From: Bacillota bacterium
GTDB lineage: Bacteria; Bacillota; Clostridia; Clostridiales; Clostridiaceae
Reading direction: 5' to 3'
Assembly: GCA_023417975.1 (NCBI GenBank)
Contig: JAEZDX010000290.1
Coordinates: 1 to 6,865 of the forward strand
Length of the DNA: 6,865 bases
In this document: positions 1 to 6,734 of the stretch, one piece after another
Position numbering within the stretch: position 1 is the first letter of the stretch
Layout of the letters: every line of letters starts with the position of its first letter
Notes under the pieces: model-generated
The model's input: only the letters and a program-made list of their open reading frames with translations
Database searches by the model: none
Told to the model about the DNA's origin: nothing
Program-made: the position numbers and the translations under genes

Positions 1-1
1 T

Positions 2-1507
2 TTTAAGAATGGGGATGAAACCGCTGAAAAACAGCAATCAAATAAACTAAGCGATAAAGATTCACTTTTAGGTATTATATTCGCCATAGGTGCAGGAGTT
101 TTAGCCGATAAAGTATTCTTTAGCGGATTAACAGGCATTGGCTTTTCTTTGCTAATGTGTAATTTAATAATATTATTTCTTATTATGCTCCGAAGTAAGC
201 TAGACTTTAAGCATAATAAGGGTCTTCTTTGGCTCATTCCCATATTAATTATTATTTTTAGGAGTACTTTTTACGACAATATGCCTATTCAAGGTTTAAA
301 TGTATTGGTACTGCCCATACTTATGACTGGAGCTGCCATTATCATATGGTGCCGACATACTCAATTTGATAAGGCAATATTTTTATTGGATATTTGGTCT
401 CATATAATACTATTCCCTCTTGTGAATTTTGGGAAAATCTTTACTTCTATCAAAAGATTAGTACCTTCTAAAAAGAGACAAAACAGCATTAAATTAAATC
501 CTCATATAGCAATGGGCCTGCTTTTTTCTATACCTTTATTATTTATAGTTATTGCTTTTCTTTCCTCAGCAGATATGATGTTTAATTACTATGTTAAGGA
601 ATTCTTTGATGCACTCGATATTTCAAGATATTTTAAAATCTCAGATGTCACAATAATTCACCTGGTAATTATAACTTTTATTTCGATTTACTCTTTTGCT
701 TTTGTTTGGAGCTTCGTTGAAAGAAAGTCCAGCGCACCCTATAACGACAGTACCAAATTTGAAGTTGAAGCTTTTACTATTTCTATTCCTGTGGCACTTA
801 TAAATATAATATATCTTCTGTTCTCCATAGTTCAGTTCTCTTATCTTTATGGTGGTGGAAATCTGCCCTCTGGTTTCACTTATGCAGAATATGCAAGGAA
901 GGGATTTTTTGAGCTCGTAGCAGTGACCGTAATCAACTTCTCGATTATTCTTATAGGTGTTAACAGAACAAAAGTCTCAAGTAAAAAGATGAGCATATTT
1001 TGCAATATTCTTTACTCATTATTAATCGTGTTTACCTTAAGCATGCTGTACTCTGCAAATTATAAAATGCGCCTTTATGAAAACACTTATGGGTACACTT
1101 ATTTACGAGTGTATGTGCATCTTTTCATGATACTTCTCCTCATACTTAATGTTGGAGCGATGTGTGCCTTATGGAATAAAAAAATCAACTTATACAAAAG
1201 TGCCTTGATTATTACCATTATATTCTATAGTGTGGTTAATTTATTGAATGTAGATGGATACATTTCTAAAGCAAATATTAAAATATTTAGGGAAAATGGT
1301 AAAATTGATGCTCAATATCTTACTAATCTTTCTAATGATGCTCTACCGTATCTCATTGAACTAAGCACAGATTCCGATGAGAATGTGAGGCAAATAATAA
1401 AGCAAGACCTTGATCTAAGACGTCAACGGCTCAATGACGCACAGAACAACACTTCAGTACTTCAATTCAGCTTTAGCAGACATCGTGCAAAAAAACTACT
1501 GAACTAA
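2..1507 (+). CDS. DUF4153/DUF4173-type polytopic membrane protein, 5' end cut by the window edge
   Basis: The frame is open from base 2, and the 501 visible residues end at TAA 1505-1507. No ATG, GTG or TTG occurs in frame before TTG 149, which has no ribosome binding site and falls inside a hydrophobic stretch. The true start is therefore probably left of the window. The visible N-terminus is a charged, Lys/Asp/Glu-rich tail of about 20 residues. About 11-12 hydrophobic segments follow, then a soluble C-terminal tail of about 65 residues rich in Asp, Arg and Gln. Recognisable family pieces are the IAFLSSADMMF stretch, the EYARKGFFELVAVTVIN stretch, and the NVDGYISKANI..F segment before the tail, which resemble the DUF4173 group of Firmicutes membrane proteins. 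The function of this family is unknown; no catalytic motif is visible. A palindromic repeat begins 12 bases after the stop and may act as its transcription end. Confidence 0.85.
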   Translation, partial: FKNGDETAEKQQSNKLSDKDSLLGIIFAIGAGVLADKVFFSGLTGIGFSLLMCNLIILFLIMLRSKLDFKHNKGLLWLIPILIIIFRSTFYDNMPIQGLNVLVLPILMTGAAIIIWCRHTQFDKAIFLLDIWSHIILFPLVNFGKIFTSIKRLVPSKKRQNSIKLNPHIAMGLLFSIPLLFIVIAFLSSADMMFNYYVKEFFDALDISRYFKISDVTIIHLVIITFISIYSFAFVWSFVERKSSAPYNDSTKFEVEAFTISIPVALINIIYLLFSIVQFSYLYGGGNLPSGFTYAEYARKGFFELVAVTVINFSIILIGVNRTKVSSKKMSIFCNILYSLLIVFTLSMLYSANYKMRLYENTYGYTYLRVYVHLFMILLLILNVGAMCALWNKKINLYKSALIITIIFYSVVNLLNVDGYISKANIKIFRENGKIDAQYLTNLSNDALPYLIELSTDSDENVRQIIKQDLDLRRQRLNDAQNNTSVLQFSFSRHRAKKLLN

Positions 1508-1518
1508 CTGAACTAAAC

Positions 1519-1613
1519 GGGGACGGTTCACAACTTTTCAGAGAATATTCCTATCGAATTATCTGGCAATGATATTTTGGTAGAAATCTATTTGAATAGT
1601 TGTGAACCGTCCC
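1519..1613. repeat. Palindromic repeat element, copy 1 (inverted GGGACGGTTCACAACT arms)
   Basis: The left arm at 1519-1538 reads ggggacggttcacaactttt. The right arm at 1598-1613 reads agttgtgaaccgtccc, the exact reverse complement of 1520-1535, so the arms form a 16-bp perfect inverted repeat around about 62 bases. The interior is AT-rich and does not clearly match the interior of the copy at 3750-3863. The element sits 12 bases after the membrane protein stop and about 90 bases before yyaL. The left arm is identical over 20 bases to the reverse complement of 3881-3900. It could fold as a long-armed hairpin in RNA; the run TTATTTCTT after the right arm is only weakly terminator-like. It is probably a REP/MITE-like element (inference). 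Confidence 0.85.
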
Positions 1614-1641
1614 TTATTTCTTAAATTATTTTTTCTATTAA

Positions 1642-1671
1642 TTGTATTCCTCATATCAGTATGGGTATATT
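1642..1671 (+). promoter_or_regulatory. Possible sigma-A promoter for yyaL
   Basis: A -10-like TATATT at 1666-1671 matches TATAAT at five of six positions. It lies 18 bases after a weak -35-like TTGTAT at 1642-1647. Transcription would start near 1678 and give a leader of about 25 bases containing the ribosome binding site. The -35 match is poor and the region is AT-rich, so this is only a candidate. Confidence 0.3.
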
Positions 1672-1702
1672 AAGATTATAAATATCAAAAGAAGGTGAAA
1701 TT

Positions 1703-3745
1703 GTGTCAAGAACTATACATGAAACAGTAAACAGATTGGCTAATGAGAAATCACCGTACCTTTTGCAGCATGCCCATAATCCTGTAGATTGGTATCCTTG
1801 GTCAGAAGAAGCTTTTACTAAAGCAAAGTCAGAAATCAAACCGATATTTTTGAGCATAGGTTATTCTACATGTCATTGGTGTCATGTTATGGAAAGAGAA
1901 TCTTTTGAAGATACCGAAGTGGCATTAATATTGAATAATAACTTTGTATGTATCAAGGTAGATCGAGAAGAACGTCCCGATGTAGATGCCATCTACATGG
2001 GTTTCTGTCAGGCTATCACGGGCAGCGGTGGATGGCCCCTTACCATATTTATGACTCCTGATAAAAATCCATTTCATGCAGGAACCTATTTCCCGAAAAA
2101 AGATGCATACGGACGCCCAGGCTTAATTACTTTACTAACTTTTATTTCTCAACAGTGGAATAATGATAGTTCCAAGCTCATTCAATCCAGCCGGCATATT
2201 ACAGAAAGAGTGCAAAACTCCATATTTTCAAATACTTCCGGTGAGCTTAAAGAGGAAGTCCTTCATAAAACCTATACGGAACTGAAGCAAAGCTTTGAGC
2301 CAAAATATGGTGGTTTCAGCAATTCACCCAAATTTCCAATGCCCCATATTCTGCTTTTTCTTATGAGATATTGGAAGCTTTATGACAAGGCGGAAGCTTT
2401 GGATATGGCAGAAAAAACACTGGTTCATATGTACAAAGGCGGTATATTCGACCACATAGGAGGCGGTTTTTCCAGATATTCTACGGATAAAAAATGGCTC
2501 ATCCCTCATTTTGAAAAAATGCTCTATGATAATGCCCTTCTCATGATGGCATATACTGAAGCCTATTCCATTACAAAAAAAGAGTTATATAAAGATATTG
2601 CCGTAGGTATAGGAAATTACATATTGAGAGATATGACCTCTCCCGAGGGTGGCTTCTATTCTGCAGAAGATGCCGATTCGGAAGGCGTGGAAGGCAAGTT
2701 CTATGTTTGGTCAACCTCTGAAATTGAAGAAGCTTTAGGTGGGGACGGTTCACAATTTTCCAGCTATTTTGATATAACCGATAATGGAAATTTTGAAGGT
2801 AAAAACATCCCCAATCTTGTAGATACGGATTTAGATAAGCTCCTCGAAAATAATGAGCTGCATGAAAAACTCAAGAATTCTGCCAATAAACTATTTAATT
2901 ACCGTGAAACTAGGGTTCACCCCTTTAAGGATACAAAAATTTTGACTTCTTGGAATGGTCTTATGGCTGCAGCTTTTGCCAAGGCAGGGAGAGCTTTTAA
3001 CTTAGTAGAGTATGTGGATGCCGCCCAAAAATCAATTGATTTCTTACTTCAAATGCTGGTGGACGAGAATGGCCGGTTATTTGCAAGATACCGTGATGGA
3101 GAACGAGCTATAAAAGGTTATCTTGAAGACTATGCCTTTCTCCTATGGGGTATTTTAGATTTATATGAAGCCTCTCTTAATGCAGATTACTTGAGGAAGG
3201 CCTCCGATTTGTCCGAAAAAATGATTGATCTTTTCTTCGATGAAGAAAATGGCGGATTTTTCTTATATGGACATGACGCTGAAGAGCTTCTTGTTAGGCC
3301 GAAGGAAATTTATGACGGTGCAATACCTTCGGGTAATTCTGCCGCAGCCTATAATCTTTTCAGATTATCCGAAATGATCTTTGAAAATAGGTATAAGCAT
3401 ATTTCAGAAAAGACTCTTGAATGCTTCGGCGGCACAATTAAAGGTGCACCGTCAGCTCATGCACTGGCAGTATTGGCTTTTCTTTATGGCAAACGACCGA
3501 GAAATATAGTAATATGTGGTTCCATCGAAGAATCTGCAGTGTCCGAAGCTCTTTCATTAATCAACGAAGGTTATTATCCTATGGCTACTATTGTATTGAA
3601 CAATCATGACGGTCACTTATCCGATATAAATGAGTTCTTTAACGAATATAAGAGAATTGATAATAAAGCTACCTTTTATGTCTGCGGTGAGATTGGGTGC
3701 TTTGAGCCACTAACAGATGCTGCTAAGTTGACAGAATTTCTTTAA
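1703..3745 (+). CDS. yyaL: YyaL-like DUF255 thioredoxin-fold protein (spermatogenesis-associated protein 20/SSP411 family)
   Basis: The protein has 680 residues, about the length of Bacillus YyaL. The GTG start at 1703 is set by GAAGGTGA at 1691-1698, about 5 bases upstream; the first residues run into the family signature NRLANEKSPYLLQHAHNPVDW. The N-terminal part (about residues 10-170) is a thioredoxin-like DUF255 domain with the CHWCH motif at residues 57-61, whose two cysteines occupy the CxxC position. The rest resembles the six-hairpin (alpha/alpha toroid) glycosidase-like fold, with landmarks GGGFSRYSTD, PHFEKMLYDNALL, SAEDADSEG and LTSWNGLM. No signal peptide is seen, so it is probably cytoplasmic. 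The family's substrate and reaction are not established; a redox or sugar-related role is only suggested by the folds. Codons 346-353 overlap a copy of the repeat found in the flanking gaps. It appears to be a single gene, with a repeat element beginning 5 bases after its stop. Confidence 0.93.
   Translation: MSRTIHETVNRLANEKSPYLLQHAHNPVDWYPWSEEAFTKAKSEIKPIFLSIGYSTCHWCHVMERESFEDTEVALILNNNFVCIKVDREERPDVDAIYMGFCQAITGSGGWPLTIFMTPDKNPFHAGTYFPKKDAYGRPGLITLLTFISQQWNNDSSKLIQSSRHITERVQNSIFSNTSGELKEEVLHKTYTELKQSFEPKYGGFSNSPKFPMPHILLFLMRYWKLYDKAEALDMAEKTLVHMYKGGIFDHIGGGFSRYSTDKKWLIPHFEKMLYDNALLMMAYTEAYSITKKELYKDIAVGIGNYILRDMTSPEGGFYSAEDADSEGVEGKFYVWSTSEIEEALGGDGSQFSSYFDITDNGNFEGKNIPNLVDTDLDKLLENNELHEKLKNSANKLFNYRETRVHPFKDTKILTSWNGLMAAAFAKAGRAFNLVEYVDAAQKSIDFLLQMLVDENGRLFARYRDGERAIKGYLEDYAFLLWGILDLYEASLNADYLRKASDLSEKMIDLFFDEENGGFFLYGHDAEELLVRPKEIYDGAIPSGNSAAAYNLFRLSEMIFENRYKHISEKTLECFGGTIKGAPSAHALAVLAFLYGKRPRNIVICGSIEESAVSEALSLINEGYYPMATIVLNNHDGHLSDINEFFNEYKRIDNKATFYVCGEIGCFEPLTDAAKLTEFL
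2740..2759 (+). repeat. Single repeat arm inside the yyaL coding sequence
   Basis: Twenty bases, tggggacggttcacaatttt, are identical to 3750-3769 in the same orientation. Their reverse complement (19 bases) is at 3845-3863. In frame they encode part of LGGDGSQFS (residues 345-353), and the reading frame continues normally into SYFDITDNGNFEGKN. No right-hand arm (ttgtgaaccgtcccc) was found in the rest of yyaL, so this is a solitary arm. Confidence 0.85.
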
Positions 3746-3749
3746 AGTT

Positions 3750-3863
3750 TGGGGACGGTTCACAATTTTACAACTATATAATTTGATACAATTCTTTAAT
3801 TTTCTTTTTAATATGATATTGTAATGCACCATTTATTATGTGGAAAAATTGTGAACCGTCCCC
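3750..3863. repeat. Palindromic repeat element, copy 2, after yyaL (possible terminator)
   Basis: The left arm at 3751-3769 (ggggacggttcacaatttt) and right arm at 3845-3863 (aaaattgtgaaccgtcccc) are perfect 19-base inverted repeats around about 75 AT-rich bases. The left arm begins 5 bases after the yyaL stop. The right arm is followed by GTTTTT, so a transcript could fold into a long GC-containing stem followed by a U-run and end yyaL transcription, despite the unusually large loop. The arms are the cacaatttt subtype, whereas those of copy 1 are the cacaactttt subtype. No coding region of note lies inside. Confidence 0.87.
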
Positions 3864-3880
3864 GTTTTTGCTATTTTAAT

Positions 3881-3900
3881 AAAAGTTGTGAACCGTCCCC
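3881..3900 (-). repeat. Extra solitary right-hand repeat arm
   Basis: The bases aaaagttgtgaaccgtcccc are the exact reverse complement of 1519-1538, so they belong to the copy 1 subtype rather than that of the adjacent copy 2. They lie 17 bases after the copy 2 right arm in the same orientation, giving one left arm (3751) with two possible right partners. This may be the remnant of a second element or an alternative stem partner. Confidence 0.85.
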
Positions 3901-3997
3901 AAAAGTATTGAATTTTTATACCAAAGGTTTAAAATAAGATTTATTGGATTGATTTTGTTATAACCATTTATAAATATTCATTCTATATGACTTACTG

Positions 3998-4004
3998 AAA
4001 GGGG
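3998..4004 (+). promoter_or_regulatory. Ribosome binding site deciding the threonine ammonia-lyase start
   Basis: AAAGGGG lies 8 bases before ATG 4013. A TTG at 4010 is in frame directly before the ATG, but the spacing favours the ATG. No T-box signature and no convincing -35/-10 pair were found in 3901-3997. Confidence 0.7.
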
Positions 4005-4012
4005 TAGCATTG

Positions 4013-5257
4013 ATGGAAACTCTCGAAGAAAAAATTGTCCGGAATACTACTAATAATTGTACATTTTCGGAAATACAAGCAGCTAAACAAAGGTTAAACG
4101 GCATTATAAAAGACACTAAGCTTATCTACAGCAGCATTTTCAGCAAGGAAAGCGGAAATCAGGTATACATAAAGCCTGAGAACCTCCAGAACACAGGTGC
4201 ATTTAAGATCAGAGGTGCCTATAATAAAATCAGCAAGCTCAGCGAAGCTGAAAGAAGCCGTGGGCTGATAGCTGCTTCTGCCGGTAATCACGCTCAGGGA
4301 GTTGCCTTTGCCGCCCAAAAACTTGGTGCTCCGGCAGTAATTGTTATGCCCAAAACTACCCCACTAATTAAGGTAGAAGCGACAAAAGGTTATGGTGCCG
4401 AAGTTATTCTTCATGGGGATTGCTATGACGAAGCCTTCAAGCATGCGAAGATACTTGAAAAGGAAAAGGGCTATACCTTCATTCACCCTTTTGATGATGC
4501 AGATGTAATAGCTGGACAAGGTACTATAGGTATTGAAATATTTGAGGAGCTTAAAGATGTTGACTATATTCTGGCAGCTGTTGGCGGCGGCGGACTTATT
4601 AGCGGTATTGCAGTGGCTGCTAAAGCTATAAATCCGAAGGTTAAAATAATAGGTGTGGAGCCTGAAGGTTCACCTTCTATGAAGCTTTCTATAGATAGTA
4701 ATAAAATAATAGATTTAGATACTGTTAAGACTATCGCAGATGGAGCTGCTGTGAAAAAGCCGGGCGAACTTACTTTTTCTCTTACAAGGGATTATGTAGA
4801 TGAAATTATTACCGTCTCGGATTATGAACTTATGGAAGCCTTTCTAATTCTTTTGGAGAAGCATAAGCTAATAGCCGAAAATGCGGGTGTGCTCCCACTA
4901 GCAGGACTGAAAAGGATAGCTGAAAAAGATAAAAAAGTCGCTTGTGTAGTCAGTGGCGGAAATATTGACGTTTTAACTATTTCTTCACTTATAAACCGCG
5001 GATTGGTATCAAGAGGTAGAATTTTCTGTTTTTCCATGGAATTAGCTGATAAACCAGGCCAGCTAATGAAGGTTTGTGAGATACTTGCTAAAACAGGAGC
5101 TAACATTATTAAGCTTGACCATAACCAATATAAGACTGAGTATAGATTCATGCACGTTCAGCTTGAAGTTACAGTCGAAACTAACGGGCATGATCACGTA
5201 GCGCAAATAATTGATGAATTTAATAGAGAAGGCTTTACAATAAGTAAAATATATTAG
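4013..5257 (+). CDS. ilvA: Threonine ammonia-lyase (threonine dehydratase) with one C-terminal ACT domain
   Basis: This 414-residue PLP enzyme converts L-threonine to 2-oxobutanoate and ammonia in the cytoplasm. That feeds isoleucine synthesis or, in anaerobes, threonine catabolism. The catalytic domain (about residues 15-330) shows the PLP lysine Lys65 in TGAFKIRGA, the SAGNHAQG substrate loop at 89-96, the phosphate-binding GGGG at 191-194, and SGGN at 314-317. A single ACT domain follows from about residue 337 (FSMELADKPGQLMKVCEIL), so the layout is the roughly 400-residue single-ACT type. It is neither TdcB (no ACT) nor long IlvA (two ACT-like domains). The ACT domain suggests allosteric control by an amino acid, but the effector cannot be read from sequence. 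No other ilv or tdc genes are in view, so ilvA and tdcB are both used as names for this type. A strong bidirectional terminator begins 11 bases after the stop. Confidence 0.94.
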   Translation: METLEEKIVRNTTNNCTFSEIQAAKQRLNGIIKDTKLIYSSIFSKESGNQVYIKPENLQNTGAFKIRGAYNKISKLSEAERSRGLIAASAGNHAQGVAFAAQKLGAPAVIVMPKTTPLIKVEATKGYGAEVILHGDCYDEAFKHAKILEKEKGYTFIHPFDDADVIAGQGTIGIEIFEELKDVDYILAAVGGGGLISGIAVAAKAINPKVKIIGVEPEGSPSMKLSIDSNKIIDLDTVKTIADGAAVKKPGELTFSLTRDYVDEIITVSDYELMEAFLILLEKHKLIAENAGVLPLAGLKRIAEKDKKVACVVSGGNIDVLTISSLINRGLVSRGRIFCFSMELADKPGQLMKVCEILAKTGANIIKLDHNQYKTEYRFMHVQLEVTVETNGHDHVAQIIDEFNREGFTISKIY

Positions 5258-5267
5258 GAAGCATATT

Positions 5268-5316
5268 AAAAAACCGCTCTTACTCATTAGTATTTATGAG
5301 TAAGAGCAGTTTTTTT
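5268..5316. terminator. Bidirectional rho-independent terminator between convergent genes
   Basis: Arms 5268-5287 and 5296-5315 pair over 20 positions with one mismatch (C5275/A5308) around an 8-base loop. The T-run at 5310-5316 ends ilvA transcripts on the + strand. The A-run at 5268-5273 gives a U-run on the minus strand for the MFS transcript, whose stop codon is at 5328-5330. Confidence 0.93.
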
Positions 5317-5327
5317 ATGGTGTTTTT

Positions 5328-6635
5328 TTATGATATGTGTTGTTCAATTTCTTTATTTTCAGCCATTTCTTCTAATGAAGTTTGCCTATCTTTTTGCGCA
5401 TCTCTGGCGGTTTTTACTTTCTTTATGTCGTACCTATCCAGAAGAATAGTAAAAATTGTAAATACGCTCATGAACAAGCCTATTATAAACCAGGAATTTG
5501 CCATTGATGTAACAGATAGAATCATTCCTGTGAATAATGGTCCAAGAGTATATCCGGTTCCCATAATTACCGGTAGTACAGCTCCTATTCTTCCTCTATG
5601 TGAGGCCGGAGTATGATTTGCTACAAAAGGCGATGAGCTTATTGTAACTACTATTTCTCCTAAGGTAATAATTAGCGTAGATGCGATATAAAAATATATG
5701 TTGCTTCCGAAAGCTAGTGAGCCAAAGCCCACTGCATATAATACTCCTCCATAAAATATCTTTTTTGTGCTTCTTTTTGAGACTAGAAGTCTTGTAATTA
5801 CAGGAGTAAGGAAAATCACTATTACAGCGTTAAAGCTGACCAACCTTCCGTAAATGGAAGAGCCTGCTCCCGTGAAGCTTCTCTCCACCTGCATTGGATA
5901 TAAATAGCTCCATTGTGAGTATACAAAATTATATCCAAACATGGTAAGTGCAAAGAAAATAAGTATAGGTCTCTGTAGAAGTACTTTCAGCGTTGAGCCT
6001 TCAACATGCTTTTCCATCTCCCTGTCATCGCCCAGTACCTCTTTTGTCTTACCTATAGTTTCTGGTATAAACACTAGAATAAGTAGCATAGCAATTAATG
6101 CTGTAAAACCGTCGATAAAAAACAATAAATTCAAATGATTTTTCAAAAGCATCCCACCTATACTGGGTGAAAACGCAAAGCCAATGTTCATACCCATATA
6201 AAATAGTGAATATGCGCCGTTTCTCGTCTTCGGAGTTGTCAAGTCCGCCATTAGTGCAGAGCTTGCAGGATCCGTCATTCCAATGAAAAAGCCAGCCGCA
6301 ATAATCATAGGCAGCATATGTATTGACACAGGCATGAAGGCTGCAATTATATAGCAAAGTGCCCCTAAGCTATTTAACACAATTATAATTCTTTTTCTTC
6401 CAAATACGTCTGTAAGCTTTCCTCCAAGTACTGAGCTCAACATAAAAGTTATGCCGGATGCTGTAATAATTACCCCTGCCTTACTTTCATTCACTCCAAA
6501 CTTCGTAGTCAAAATAAGTGTTAACAACGGAAATATAAAGGCTCCCATGCAATTAATTACTCTTGCACAAAATAACACCCATATCTCTTTAGATAGCCCC
6601 TTATAAGGCTTTAATAATACATTTAATGCTCTCAT
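5328..6635 (-). CDS. Major facilitator superfamily (MFS) transporter, probable efflux protein
   Basis: The protein has 435 residues, typical for a 12-helix MFS carrier of the inner membrane. The ATG (complement of 6633-6635) has a strong AGGAGG site (complement of 6644-6649) 8 bases upstream. The MFS motif A occurs after helix 2 as GGKLTDVFGRKR at residues 71-82, with the conserved Asp76. The segment around RNGAYSLFYMGMNIGFAFSPSIGG fits helix 5 and its lead-in. The helix 6-7 loop starts at PETIG and is hydrophilic. The last ~30 residues form a charged cytoplasmic tail rich in Lys, Glu and Gln. General resemblance is to DHA1-type proton-driven drug or metabolite exporters, but the substrate cannot be told from sequence. 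It converges with ilvA and shares its terminator. No regulator gene is adjacent on the visible side, and a probable mobile-element end lies about 110 bases upstream of the start. Confidence 0.92.
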   Translation of the reverse strand: MRALNVLLKPYKGLSKEIWVLFCARVINCMGAFIFPLLTLILTTKFGVNESKAGVIITASGITFMLSSVLGGKLTDVFGRKRIIIVLNSLGALCYIIAAFMPVSIHMLPMIIAAGFFIGMTDPASSALMADLTTPKTRNGAYSLFYMGMNIGFAFSPSIGGMLLKNHLNLLFFIDGFTALIAMLLILVFIPETIGKTKEVLGDDREMEKHVEGSTLKVLLQRPILIFFALTMFGYNFVYSQWSYLYPMQVERSFTGAGSSIYGRLVSFNAVIVIFLTPVITRLLVSKRSTKKIFYGGVLYAVGFGSLAFGSNIYFYIASTLIITLGEIVVTISSSPFVANHTPASHRGRIGAVLPVIMGTGYTLGPLFTGMILSVTSMANSWFIIGLFMSVFTIFTILLDRYDIKKVKTARDAQKDRQTSLEEMAENKEIEQHIS

Positions 6636-6670
6636 GTTATAGCCCTCCTATTTATAAAGCAATAATTCCC

Positions 6671-6700
6671 GGTGAAAGCAGCTCACAAAATAAATTCACC
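6671..6700. promoter_or_regulatory. Small dyad (GGTGAA/TTCACC) in the MFS upstream region
   Basis: GGTGAA at 6671-6676 and TTCACC at 6695-6700 are a 6-bp inverted repeat separated by 18 bases. They lie 36-65 bases upstream of the MFS start codon, where a promoter and operator would be expected. It could be a regulator site or a weak leader hairpin, but a 6-bp dyad can also arise by chance. No convincing -35/-10 pair was identified on the minus strand here. Confidence 0.25.
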
Positions 6701-6734
6701 TTTTAGTATTTCTTTTCTCAAATAATCACATCCT

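Noticed and set aside
149..151. TTG as the start of the membrane protein gene
   Set aside because: The frame is open upstream to the window edge with sensible membrane-protein sequence, and there is no ribosome binding site before 149.
3783..3817. TTGATA and TATGAT as a promoter inside repeat copy 2
   Set aside because: The spacer is 23 bases, too long for a sigma-A promoter, and the region is generically AT-rich.
1519..3900. CRISPR array made of the GGGGACGG repeats
   Set aside because: The copies are few, in both orientations, unevenly spaced by tens to over a thousand bases, and one is inside a gene.
3901..4012. T-box or other riboswitch before the threonine ammonia-lyase gene
   Set aside because: No T-box signature, terminator/antiterminator pair or specifier-like stem could be seen in the 110 bases available.
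4199..4213. Ala in place of the usual Ser before the PLP lysine (TGAFKIRGA)
   Set aside because: From memory, Ala is also found here in clostridial enzymes and all other active-site motifs are intact, so I do not treat it as a defect.
4822..5287. Minus-strand open frames opposite the end of the threonine ammonia-lyase gene
   Set aside because: They are antisense to a clear ACT-domain coding region, mutually overlapping, without ribosome binding sites, and compositionally like antisense shadows.
5296..5616. A plus-strand open frame of 106 codons
   Set aside because: It starts inside the bidirectional terminator and runs antisense through the 3' end of the well-supported MFS gene. It has no ribosome binding site and no recognisable domain.
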